A DNA stretch of 64,000 nt. Origin: Sternotherus odoratus (lineage: Eukaryota > Chordata > Testudines > Kinosternidae). Below, piece after piece: positions 24,173-35,450 of this stretch. A program made the position numbers and the translations under genes. How positions within the stretch are numbered: position 1 is the stretch's first letter; every line of letters starts with the position of its first letter. Location of the stretch: the NCBI GenBank assembly GCA_032164245.1, contig JAVMKO010000004.1:29675626-29739625 (forward strand), read 5' to 3'. The notes beneath the pieces were generated by a model. It saw only the letters and a list, made by a program, of their open reading frames with translations. It ran no database searches and was not told the DNA's origin.

Positions 24173-24274
24173 TCTGATAGCAATGCGAGCTTTCTTCGAG
24201 CTGCCAGAGCTGGCAATCTGGACAAAGTAGTGGAATATCTGAAGGGTGGAATAGACATCAACACATGTAATCAG
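24173..24274 (+). CDS. ANK2: ANK2 exon encoding the start of the ANK-repeat domain
   Basis: It encodes 34 residues, [20 protein letters not shown] followed by [14 protein letters not shown]. This is the first ankyrin repeat of the membrane-binding domain, with the helix motif [17 protein letters not shown] and the turn GIDINTCNQ. The residues fit ANK2 as I know it. ANK1 and ANK3 differ at several positions here (for example the residues around [10 protein letters not shown]). The exon is bounded by a strong acceptor (long T/C tract, cacAG) and the donor CAG|GTAAGA, with phase 0 at both ends. Ankyrin-B links membrane proteins such as ion exchangers and L1-family adhesion molecules to the spectrin skeleton. 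The 5' partner in this window is likely 5481-5615, but other upstream first exons outside the window are possible. Confidence 0.97.
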
Positions 24275-24378
24275 GTAAGAGAGGCTGCAAGGACATGTGT
24301 TTGCTGTACACAAGTATTGTATGTAACTGATAAGTACCCTGCAAATAGGAAAATCTTAAATGGTTTTATGGCTTAGAT

Positions 24379-24675
24379 CAGGGGTCCGCAATCTTTCAGA
24401 AGTGCCAAGTCTTCATTTATTCACTCTAATTTAAGATTTCCTGTGCCAGTAATACATTTAAACATTTTTAGAAGGTCTCTTTCTATAATTCTATAATATA
24501 TAATTAAACTATTGTGTGTAATGTAAATAAAGTTTTTAAAGTGTTTAAGAAGCTTCATTTAAATTAAAATGCAGAGCCCCCCAGACCGGTGGCCAGGACC
24601 CGGGCAGTGCGAGTGCCATTGAAAATCAGCTCGTGTGCTGCCTTTGGCATGTATGCTACAGGTTGCCTATCCCTG
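24379..24675. mobile_element. hAT non-autonomous element
   Basis: The termini CAGGGGTCCGCAATCTTTCA and the inverted 'ggttgcctatccctg' pair as hAT-style repeats, and the 297-bp interior is AT-rich. The 8-bp flanks (gcttagat / tgttagta) match only partly, so the duplication is degraded. It starts 104 bases after the ANK2 donor. Confidence 0.7.
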
Positions 24676-26319
24676 TGTTAGTACATACATTTCATAATGG
24701 TATCAATCACCAGTGTGTCATTAGCTTTCAGAAAATACTTCACTCTGTATACTTTTATAATACAATGATATTGTATACAATCAGTTGATGCAATTGCTTA
24801 TCATTTGAGGTTCAACCCCTCTGTCTTTATAGACCATTAAATGTTTGAAATGGATTCATCTGAGAGTTACCACTCAAAGTAAAGTTTATTCAGGCTTTGA
24901 GGAAGGTGACATGGAGTCTGGTGGTGAAGGACACTTCATGCTCTTTCTTCCCCAACTTGTTAGATTAATAGCTTTGTTTACCTAATGTGTAAAAATGGAC
25001 CTTCATTGTCATTGCCTGAAGACAGGGCTGGTCAGAGAATGAAATATACATTTTGTTGTCAATAGCAGACCTGTTTACCCACTCCCCCTCACATGCCTGA
25101 TTTAGTCATAATTCCACTATGTTCATAACTCTTAACACACATTGCGTACATACCTCACCCAAGAATATTAATGATCAGTGGTGATGTTAGTTTTCAAATG
25201 AGCCTTCACAAGGCATATTTTATAAAGATTATTACAATCTTTGTACGGTGTGAATATGGGGACGCTTCTAGAAAGGTGGTTCTTCTAATCTATACTGGGT
25301 TTTTAATGCGTCTCCAACTTCAATGGTTGTCATGTACTGGCAATGACCTCCTTGGTTGCTAGAGAGAAGGAAGTTTCTTTGATCATTTAATTCTCAAACT
25401 CTAAACTAGCATCTACAAAATTTCAGAAAGCATCTTTTTTTTGTAATTTTATAGTCAGTGTTTGACCCGCAAATAGTTTTATGTGGGTTCCAAAGCACTT
25501 CATAATTCCAGGACAGTTTTAAATAGATTCAAATGAAGTAATGGGAGGTTTTACAACTATTGGTACCACTCCTCCCTTGGGAACAATCACTGGAGATGTG
25601 GACATGATTGTCCCACTACAGGAAAGATAAAACTCCAATTAGAAAATGTACGTGCACACAGTGGGAAACATTCTAGAGGTTCCATGCAATATAGAGAGAT
25701 TAGATACTACTTTCCGCACTAAAAAGGAATATGTTCAGCCACCCCCTTCTTCCTGGTCATCTAATGTATCATCCTCCACAAAGCATCTGATTGCCATTGA
25801 CCCAGAGTGCAGAAGTCTGAGGTTTCCCTCGGTATTTCTGTGTGGTATCCGGCTGTAAGCAAACACTGGGTTATTTTTAGCTGAGAGGCATAAGTGTGTC
25901 CAAGCAGATTAAAATCTAGTCGCTCACAATCACCTACAGTAAACAACGTCCCTAGGGCTGAATGCCAATTAGTGCTGTTGCTGTTATTAGAGACTCAAAT
26001 ACTGGAAACCAGCCCAATTTTTTTGGATTTTTTTTTAACTAAATCTACAAAGGGTTGCAAAAAGAGTTGTAAATATGGAGTATCCGAGAGTGGCCCATTT
26101 ATCAAGTTTTAGTTTGTTTTCTCATCAGTGGTTGGTTGTCTTAACAAAATAACAGTTGTACAATAAAATTAGCATAAAGAATGTTGAGATCTAGTTTTTC
26201 TCCTTGAGTTACTACTCCCCTTTGGAAACACTGTTACTGCTACAAAGAGTGACACTGTTATGCACAGCATCCAGCCCATGTTTTCCTACTGTCACACACT
26301 GAAAGCCATTCTCTTAGAT

Positions 26320-27085
26320 CAGTGGTCTCCAACCTTTTTATGCTCCAGATCACTTTTTTTATTCTAAGGACAACCCAGGATCTACCCCGCCTTCCCCAGA
26401 GCCCCCTCCCCCACTCACTCCATGCTCCTCCCTCCCCATCGCTCACTCTTCTGTACCCTCATTCACTTTCACTGGGCTTGGGTGGGGGTTTGGGAGGGAG
26501 TGAGGGGTACAAGCTCTAGGAGGAAGTTTGGGTGCAGGAGGAGGCTCTGGGCTAGAGAAGAGTGTTGGGATACAGGAGGGGGTACAGAGTGCTGGTTATG
26601 GGGGGGATAAGAGTGCAGGAGGGGGTATGGATTGCTAGCTCTGGGAGGCAGCAGAGGGTTGGGGTGCGGCCTCCCGCTGGGCAGCACTTGCCTCCAGCGG
26701 CTCCCAGTCGGTAGCAGGCACAGTGAGGCTAAGACAGGCTCCCTGCTAACCCTAGCCCCACACTGCTCTTGGAAGGGGCAAACGTGCCCCTGTGGCCCCT
26801 GGAGGAAGCGGGGAGCACATAGCTCTGCATGCTGCTCCTCTCTGCAGGCACCACTCCTGCAGCTCTCCCATCCAATCAGAGCTGCGGAGGAGGTGCTTGC
26901 AGGCAGGAGCAGTTCACAGAGGGAGACTCCTGTCTCTCCCCCCACCCCCAGGGCTGCGGGGCCACACTGGTTGCTTCTGGAGTGGCGTGGGGCTGGGGTA
27001 GGGAGTCTGCCTTGCCTCACATGATTGACTGGGAGATCCTCTAGGATCTACCAGTTGATTGCAATTGACCATTTGGTGACCACTG
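26320..27085. mobile_element. hAT element carrying the shared CCAAT-containing GC module
   Basis: The termini CAGTGGTCTCCAACC and GGTGACCACTG are inverted repeats. The flanks tcttagat (26312-26319) and ccttagac (27086-27093) match 6 of 8. The interior has a C/G-skewed 5' part and a GC-rich module at about 26680-27000. That module is homologous to parts of 45492-46297 and 48940-49600, including 'ctgtggcccctgga', 'ctcccatccaatcagagct' and 'gggctgcggggcc'. Frames up to 183 codons here are not genes. Confidence 0.85.
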
Positions 27086-28809
27086 CCTTAGACTTTGGGT
27101 TGGGTTTTTCCATCAGTAAGCCTGTTCCGTGAACCCAGTTTGCATCAAATAGTGACAGAAGACCTAATCTTGCAAACACTTACAAACATGATTAACTTTT
27201 TGCATTTGAGTAGTGCAGTTTAATTTAATGGGACCACTTTCATGCATATAGTTAAGCATGCATATAATTATTTGCAGGATTTATTCTCTTTTGGGACCAT
27301 ACTGCAAGTCTAGCACCCATGGTTCTCCCACTGAAGTCAGTGAGAGTTCCATGTACTGAGAACTTGCAAGATGAAATCATGTATGTCTATCTTGCTGAGA
27401 ACCTCTGATAAAATTTGGCAGAAATGACCCCTGAATTTGTACAATTGCTGAGAGTTTGCAGGAAGGAAATAAAATAGCTTAAAACCTTTTTTTTTTTTTT
27501 TTTGGATTTTAAAAAAACAGGTAGAAGAAAAATTACCAAACAAAAATGTAGCAAATACTTCAACAGAAATTTCATCCAGTTCTGTTTAGGGACTAAAATC
27601 CTACTAGGAGGTGAACTAAAATGTGGTGCACAGACTCGAACACAGGCTTAAAAAATAAACAAACTATTTTTAGGATGATCAAAAGCAGCTGCTATGTATT
27701 GGCCAGAGTACTGGGCTCAGCTTACTGCTGGCAGAATTCACACTGTGGTGGGTTCCCAGTGTCGGTGAGTCTGCACAAAGCGGGAGTGCAGCCTTGCATA
27801 GTGATGGGGCAGGCTGGAAATGGTGAGGGCCAGGTCACTGCTGGGATATTGTGATCCTTTCATCTCCCAGTAACTTCTAAGATCCCCAAAACAGCCTCAC
27901 TAAAATCTCTTGTCCCCTAGCTGCCCTTATGCCCAACATTCAACCACCCCAAAAAGTCTTTGTGATTATACCATAGTCATTGTAGAAAGCTCAGATAATG
28001 AAGGTTTATAAGGGGAAAAAAATTGTTAAAACTCTAACTAAAATTTCACAGATGAGGCCATTATTTTGTTAGAGTGGTTTTAAGAATGAGAACCAAAATA
28101 ATCACATGCTTTTCTGAAGTAGTTAGAAGAGCTATCTTGTCTGCCAAAGTAAAACAGTAGATGATTAAGTAGTCAAGTGTCACATCAAAGTTTGAATAAA
28201 AAAGAGCAGGGGGAGGGAGGTGGGGAGATCCTTCTGCAGTTCAGAGTATAAAATTTTGCACTCTGTGTTACTGAGAGCATAAAGAGAATTACTGTTTTTT
28301 TTAAAAGTATTATTTGAGGCCTTTTTTTTTTTTATAGAAATGGATTGTTCCAGAGAATTGTCTGTATAATAGATAGAACTGGGTGAATGCTGAAAAAAAA
28401 TCTGCAAATACTTTAAAAACATTTTGGTCATGTTCTACCCCTCAGTTACTTTTGAGAGGATTTATGAGAAGCAAATTCTAAATTTCAATATGTGCATCAG
28501 AAACGTGCTTCTAAGATTTACACTCATCCCATTGGGGAACTCTAGTTCTTTCAGATTCTTCCCATTTTAAGAGGAGTCGTGTCTGTTTTGCAATGAATTA
28601 TAACTAAGAAACTGAGATTCTGTGTAGAGACAACAAATAGACTGTACCGCCTAGGCCTGTGGCTCCTCATGAGAAGATATAAAGTACCACAAACATTAAA
28701 AAGTGGAATAGTTGCTAGTTACAATCTAATAGAGCATTTGGGAAAGATGAAAACACTTTTCTAAAAACCATGATAGTAGCACTGCAACCACATCAAGATG
28801 AGGGTGCAA

Positions 28810-29520
28810 TATTTTATTACTTTTCACAGTGTCTAAATGCTGGGAGATTTCTATTAGTTAACACTGTTGCAAAAAAGACGAACATCATTCTGGGATGTAT
28901 TAGCACAGGGCTGACCAACATGTGGCTCTGAAGCCAGATGCAGCTCCTCCGAAATTAATATGCGGCTCCGTGTATAGGCACTGACTCGAGGACTGGAGCT
29001 GCAGGTGCTAACTTTCCAATGTGCTGGGGGTGCTCACTGCTCAACCCCTGGCTCTACCATAGGCCCTGCCCCTACCATAGGCCCTGCCCCCACTCCACCC
29101 ATTCGCACTCCCTCCCCTGAGCCTGCCATGCCCTCACTACTCCCCTCTCCCCCCACCCCCGATAGCCTCCTGCATGCCACGAAACAGCTGATTGCAAAGT
29201 GTGGGAAGGGAGGGGGAGGCACTGATTGGCGGGACTGCCGGTGGACGGGAGACACTAGGGGTGGGGGCGGGTAGCTAATGGGGGGCTGCTGACATATTAC
29301 TGTGGCTCTTTGGCAATGTACATTCATAAATTCTGGCTCCTTCTCAGGCTTAGGTGGCCACCCCTGCATCAGCAGGAGTAATGTAGGAGTGGAGATTTTT
29401 AAGAGCAGGTTGGATAAACACCTGTCAGGGATGGTCTACATAATACTTTGTCCTGCCTTGAGTGCAGGGGACTGGACTAGATGACCTCTCGAGATCCCTT
29501 CCAGTTCTATGATTCTATGA
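28810..29520 (+). mobile_element. CR1 LINE 3' end, split by a hAT insertion
   Basis: The left part contains 'gacgaacatcattctgggat' and the right part contains 'ggagatttttaagagcagg', 'ctggactagatgacctc' and the terminal 'ttctatgattctatga' repeat. These are hallmarks of the CR1 3' region and its octamer tail. The two halves join once the element 28906-29366 is removed. No intact reverse transcriptase remains; the left boundary is approximate. Confidence 0.8.
28906..29366. mobile_element. hAT element inserted in CR1
   Basis: The termini CAGGGCTGACCAACATG and the inverted GGTGGCCACCCCTG flank 461 bp. The target duplication is tattagca (28898-28905) and catcagca (29367-29374), 6 of 8 matching. 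The interior has 'gtggctc' motifs at both subtermini and a GC-rich centre with a duplicated 'ataggccctgcccc' motif. Confidence 0.85.
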
Positions 29521-30230
29521 AGTCATTTTTCTGATATTGACAAGAAATGATTTAGGAATTTTCTATAACATGTAAAGTATTTAAAGTGTTTGGAAGGCAA
29601 TTAGTAAAGATTAAGACAGCAGTGCTTATAGGCCTATTATTAAAATGAATGTATTTGATTAGCATTTTATTTGGATTCTCATAGTTTGTTTCCTCATGCA
29701 TTGGGTAATTTATGTCCTCTGTACAGTCTGTCATGTGGCTTTGGGACTTTTAACTACAAATTATTAACTGTGACAGGCCTCCTGTGTGATCAGGAGTAAA
29801 GATACCATTTCCCACTTTTAGCTTGTTGGCCATGGTCATCTGACAATGTGTGTTCCGTCTTTTGCCCGGAGAGATTTCCACTGTGAAAATGAGTAGAAGT
29901 TTATCTTCTTCGAATCAGTCATCTGGTCTATGTTCTTCTAATTTTGATTTTGAAACAAAATTGCTTGTTTCCATCCTAATTCACCCCAGAATGGATTTGT
30001 AAATAAAGAAGCATTAAGATAGAGCTGAAAAGGTAAATACATATGTGGTAATGAAGAAAACCTCAGAAACCAACATTTTTTGAATATTGGAGTTATGTTA
30101 TAGTACAATATTTTAATCATATTTTGGCTATGTTGAAGTCCGTGGCCAGTATCACCCTCCGCCTACCCCGATTGAAGGACTTGAAGAAGAAAAATCCACA
30201 AATGTCTGAAGGGGCATGGCCTGTGTCTTC

Positions 30231-30559
30231 TCTGATGTTGCCGGGCAATTTCTTCCTGTCCCTCTCATATGTTTGAAGGTGGCATTTTTATGAGTTAGGC
30301 CCCAAAACTCATAAGATTGGCTTAAAAATCATGACATTTAAAAAAAAACCTTTTTATTTGCTTTGAGGTGTTTTGAGCTTTTAGGAGTCACATTTTTAGT
30401 TTTTTTTCTCTGCAACCAAGAGGGCTCAAAAATCACTTTTCTTTTTAAAATAAGATCTGAGATTCCTGAGTAATTTCATGACTTTTGAGAAGCCGGACTT
30501 CAAGAAAAACACCAAATATTGTGAGACTAGCAATAAAATTGCAGAAGCTGGGAACACTG
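30231..30559. repeat. hAT-like interspersed repeat
   Basis: The motifs 'actcataagattggcttaa', 'aaatcatgacattt' and 'gagggctcaaaaatcac', and an end at 'gctgggaacactg', match a family I know from turtles whose ends read CAGTGTTGCC. A related fragment lies at about 36580-36665. The termini here are too diverged to prove a target duplication. Confidence 0.5.
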
Positions 30560-30912
30560 AAGCAGACACCATTCCCACTGAAATCCCCTTCCCGTTCTCC
30601 CTTGTCCACTCTTGCCCTATTCCCCTATTGTGTAGTCAGGCAAATATTGAATCTCTCTGAAGAGCTCTCTCATTTTAAGTCTCATGTAGTACTGGAGCTT
30701 ACATTTTTGACATAAGCTTCTTGCATTGTATTAGAATAGTTCTGAAAGGAGAACTCTTCACATGAATCTTTACCTCTGTGGATTTTTGCAGTCCTGGTCC
30801 ATTTAATTAAATAAAGTGCTTTTTGGATGCCAGCCAGCCTCTCTCCTGAATATGTTTGACTCTACCTAGCTGACCTTCTGCTGTTTCCACTGATCATTAA
30901 GACTGAATAGAG

Positions 30913-31460
30913 CAGCGGTTATCAAACTTGTTGAGACCGCGACCCCTTTTTGTGCTCAGGCGGGGGGGTGCCGAAAAGCTGCCAATTTTTTTTTTTAAAA
31001 AAAAAAACAAAACAAAAAAACCATGCCGGGACCCCCCTGCGCCCCAGTCCCCGCCACGGGCTGGCTGCCAAGTGCACCACGGCCCCAGTCCCCGCCACCA
31101 GCCGGCTGCCACCCGGCCCCCAGTCCACGCTGCGGGCGGGCTGCCGGCTGAGCCCTGGCCCCGGTCCCCGCTGGCGGCCGGGGCTCGGGGCTCCAGCCGC
31201 CGCCCGGGGAGCGTGGCTCAAGCCACCGCCCGGGGTTCCAGCCACCGCGCTCCCCGGGGTTCGGGGCTCCAGCCCCCGCCCGGGGCTCCAGCCGCCGCCG
31301 CCCGGGGAGCATGGCTGGAGCCGTGCTCCCCGGGGCTTGGGGCTCGAGCTGGTCCCCGGGGATCCCGCAGCAGGGAGTTGTTGCGGTGGGGACTTGCGAC
31401 CCCCACAAAAGTGGCCCGCGACCCCTCCAGGGGTCACAACCCCCACATTGAGAACCCCTG
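30913..31460. mobile_element. hAT element with GC-rich interior
   Basis: The termini CAGCGGTTATCAAACTTG and GAGAACCCCTG pair as inverted repeats. A perfect 8-bp duplication gaatagag flanks the element (30905-30912 and 31461-31468). The interior contains a homopolymer T/A stretch near 30986-31019. A GC-rich array follows with units such as GGGGCTCCAGCCGCCGCCC and 'gcgggcgggctgccggct', the latter also found in the Tigger-like copies. The long frames on both strands are artefacts of this composition. Confidence 0.92.
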
Positions 31461-32821
31461 GAATAGAGAGGCTCTAGTGCCATCTATGTGTTTTTGAGTT
31501 ATGCTCATTCATTCTGTACTGACTTACACAGCATGCAGTCATATGTAAAGTATAACAACACTTGCATTAATCAGCAGAGTGCAACGGGAGAGACATGGTC
31601 AGCTGGTCTAAGCACAGGATTGATCCACCCACTTCTGTGTTCTGATCTGAGCGCTGACACTTACCCATTTACAGTAGTCCTCTTGATCTATTGCTGATTG
31701 AAACAGCAGTTTAGAGCATTGTAGATTTTCTCCCCGGCTTGCTGCACTAAGTCTTTCTGTAGACCTGCCCTCATTCTGTCTCTGTTCTTAAGACTCTGAA
31801 AAGTTTACCATTTGCAACATGGTTATGTGCTGGGATTAGAGCCATTAACTAGATTCTTGATGTTAAGAAAGACCATAAATAAAAGCTAGCATTGTACAAT
31901 TGCCTAGGTTACAAAGAAAGTCCTGGTAGACCACAAGTTCTAAATTGTATCTTTTAATTATTCTGTTTGATTTCTAATTGAAGCCATTTGACTGTAAATG
32001 GCCCCATCCTTGCCCTATTCTGAGTAGTAGTTTATTAGGCATGTAATCCTAAATTTGACAGAACTGGACTCTAAGTGAATAAACAGCTGTGGCCTAACTG
32101 TGACAGACTTGTAATGTGGAGGGAGACAATACACTGTTTACCATATTTGCTGCATAATGGACATGGATAGGATCACTGCTGCTTTCAGTCAACACACTGT
32201 TATTTTATTGCTGTCATTTCCAACATTACCATGTTCCTGTCAGTTGTCGTACTCTCAGGCGCTTTCCTTAAATATCTATTTGCTCTTCAGTCATACCAAG
32301 AATCAAACATTTCCTGTGGGACTCTTCAATGACGGAAGTCATTCCTAGCTAATGAAACAATCCTACGAGGATGTGCTTAGTGGAGTTCTGTAGCGTCAGG
32401 AGGGATAGAATCCTCCTCTTCCAGATTAGCGAATAGTACAGGAGTCATTCTGCAGCTGCTACTGCAGCCTTGATGGTTTAGCAGCTGTTTAGCTTTCATT
32501 CTGCATACAGTCAGGATGGTGTATTTATGTAGTCAGGGATCTATGTGCCATACTCAAGCCCCACCCCAACTTGCACATTGGACAAGAAGGTGTACATTTG
32601 ACTTTAGGGAGAAAAGCCTGTCTACTGCTTTGAAAATGTAGTGTCACATGTTAAATGCACTGCTGCTCCAAATTTGCCTTTTCCTTTCTTTAAAATGTTA
32701 GGCTTGTTGTTGGAAATAATTCTCGTGGGTATATGCTTAAGGTTAAATGTGCTTTTCTGAATAGAATAGACTAACCCCCGGTAAAGTGCTTTCTTGAATT
32801 GGAGCCATTGTTTCTCAAGTA

Positions 32822-33198
32822 CAGTAAACCCTCGATTTAACGGACCTCGATTTAACGGACTTCGGATGCAACGGACAAAATTTCTAAGCAAGTCTGATGC
32901 ATCCGAAATCCATTTGTCGAGGGCTGGCTCCCGGCTGCCGCCCGGGTCACGGCAGCGGGCGGGATGGCTGCCGGCTCCTGGCTGCCGCCGGGGTCACAGC
33001 AGCGGGCGGGCTGGCTGCCGGCTCCTGGCTGCCGCCCGGGTCCTGGCAGCAGGCGGGCTGCGGAGCTGCCGCCCCGGCCCTGTGGCGGGCGGGCTGCTGC
33101 TCCGACAGCTCAGTTTTTTTTTAAAATTAAATAACGGACTTTCTGATTTAACGGACACCCCCTCACCCGAATTAGTCCGTTAAATCGAGGTTTTACTG
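32822..33198. mobile_element. Tigger-like (TcMar) non-autonomous element, medium copy
   Basis: The termini CAGTAAACCCTCGATTTAAC and TTAAATCGAGGTTTTACTG are inverted repeats flanked by TA (32820-32821, 33199-33200), the Tc1/mariner-type target. Repeated 'tttaacggac' motifs lie next to both ends. The interior is about 180 bp of GC-rich units (GGCTGCCGCCCGGGTC). Confidence 0.85.
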
Positions 33199-33929
33199 TA
33201 CTGTGATTTGGATTAGGGAAATGGCTAGATAGAGAATCAAATGTATTTAATTTGTTTTTAGTATTTCTAAAGTTTGATAACAGCTAGTGTTTCAGAATAT
33301 AGTGACAGTATCATTTATTTAGCATCTTTATGGTGCTTTTATTGCATGCTACCTCATGTTTATGTCAAGTTAAGTTATGATAGAATTGTCATTGCTTCCT
33401 TAATGTGAACGGGAGTGCCACAATGTATTGTGAAAATAATAAATTACTGATTATTTCTTAGTTTCTGAACAGAAATTTGGAAATGTCAATGAACAAGATT
33501 CCGGTTCTTTGCTGAATTGTGCAGACAAATTTGTGCCATGTTGTGTGCTATCCCTCAGAACTGACTGACTGTCTTTTTTGTGCTGCCAACAACCCCTTAT
33601 ATACCACATGTTTAGGATGATGGCTTTTAAAGATGTCATTCATTTTCTGTTCTATGTGAAAAAAGTAGCAGTCTACAGTATATCCATAACCTCTTAGAAA
33701 GCTACATATACTTTTTGTTCACATTTATTATTCTGTTTAGTTTGGATGTATTCTTCTGTTTTCTTTGCAAATGTAATATTTTCACATACTATATATTTAT
33801 TTTTCTGTTGTGCCCATTATTAAAAGTAAAATATGTTTTCAATAGGATGGATTCCTACTAAATATTATCTATTTGAGTGGATTTAAAGCACAATTAGGTA
33901 GCGCAAGCCTTGCTCAATTATATACAACT

Positions 33930-35349
33930 AGCGAAAATACCCGGCGTTGCTTGGGTCAGTTGGAGGTGGGGAGGGGGCAGACAGCTGAGCGAGTGCGGGG
34001 TCCGTTGGATGGGGGCAGAGAACAAACCTGACACCCCACCTCACCCCCCCGACCAACCCCGACTCACATTTTCACCCCCCCACCCAAACCCAACACCCCC
34101 ACGTCTCCCCCCTACCAACCCCAGCACCCCCTGACCAACACCCACACCTCACCCCCCGTAGACCAAACCTGACACACCCACCTCACTTCCCCTCCCAACC
34201 AAACCCGACACCCCTACCTACCACCACAAACAAACCCGACACCCACACCTCACTTACCCCTCGACCAACCCCAACCCCCCCTCCTCACCCCTCCAACCAA
34301 ACCCTACCCCCCCCACCAAACCCAACACCCCCTGACCAACCCCACCCCTCACACCTCACCCACTGTGACAAGGTGGCTCCTCTGCTCCCCCTGGTTCAAG
34401 TCCTTTGGGGTGCTGGTGCAGCCCTGGCACCCTGACCAGACTGCACCAGACCCGGTTTTTCCTGCTGCTCCTTAGCAGCTCGCTCCCTTTCTTTCTCTCT
34501 CAGGGTCAGGTTCCTGCAAGCTAGGAAGGCTAGGTCCCCCCTGGGAGGGACCCTTAGTTCTCTTCTCCTACTTGCCAGCAGCCTCTCTGCCCCTGCTTCT
34601 TCCAACTCGCCCCTCACACCCCTCTACTTTCGCCAAACTCGCTCCTCTATCTCCTACTGCCTCCAAACTCCCTCCTCAAACTCCCACAAGCCTCTCTGGG
34701 GAGGAGTCTCTTTTCAAGGGCTCTGACAGCCTCCTTAATTGGCCTCAGCTGGCCCTGCTTCTGGCTGTGGCAGCCCTGCTCAGCTGGACCCGGTACCCTT
34801 GTGGTAAGCCTTCTAATTGCAGGCCTTCCTGGCAGCTGTCTGCCCTGGGTCTGCCACACCACCCAGACACCTTCCAACCCCCCCAGACCAAACCCAACAC
34901 CCCCGGCTCACTTAGCCCCCGACCAAACCCGACACCCCCACCTCACCCCCCCCGACCAAACCCGACACCCCCACCTCACTTACCCTCCGACCAAACCCAA
35001 CTCGGGTCCGTCGGAGGTGGGGAGGGGGCAGAGAGCTGAGGGATTCCGAGGTCCGTCGGAGGGGGGAGGGGGCAGAGAGCTGAGGGATTCCGGGGTTCCA
35101 TTGGAGGGGGGAGGGGCAGAGAGCTGAGCGAGTGCGGTGTCTGTTGGAGGGGGTATTATGACATCAGAACTATGTCACAGAGAACAGCAGCTGCCCAGCT
35201 GATGTGATTGGCCTTTAAATAATTTGACCCCTGAGGGCGTCAAAGGTGAGATTTGAAAAAATTTCGATTCTTACGGTCATTAGGACCCCAAGACCTCTAA
35301 CTGTACCAAATTTCAAGTCTCTAGCTCAAACGGTGTGGAAGGAGTAAGC

Positions 35350-35416
<67 letters not shown>

Positions 35417-35450
35417 ATTTGACTCCTATCTATATAGATATAGATAAACT
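33930..35450. repeat. Composite interspersed repeat with C-rich minisatellite
   Basis: It begins 'actagcgaaaatacccggcg' and ends in 'tatctatatagatatagat', patterns I recall from a widespread but here unclassified repeat. Tandem units of the type CCAACCCCGACACCCCCACC fill about 34030-34359 and 34863-35000. A G-rich degenerate repeat (gtccgtcggaggtggggag) follows to 35150. An (AC)32 tract occupies 35352-35415. The LTR at 34364-34858 splits the minisatellite. Confidence 0.6.
34364..34858. mobile_element. Solo LTR inserted in a minisatellite
   Basis: The 495-bp unit starts TGTGACAAGG and ends TCTGCCACA. A 4-bp CCAC duplication flanks it (34360-34363 and 34859-34862). C-rich minisatellite units occur on both sides, so the insertion is younger than the array. 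No internal coding region remains. The duplication is short and the flank repetitive, so the exact boundary could shift by a base or two. Confidence 0.6.

Noticed and set aside
26469..27020. 183-codon minus-strand frame
   Set aside because: Entirely within the hAT element 26320-27085 and its GC module; no domain recognised.
30928..31497. GC-rich, CpG-rich stretch that could be taken for a CpG-island promoter with 189-codon frame
   Set aside because: It is bounded by hAT termini and a perfect 8-bp target duplication; the frame crosses the element boundary.
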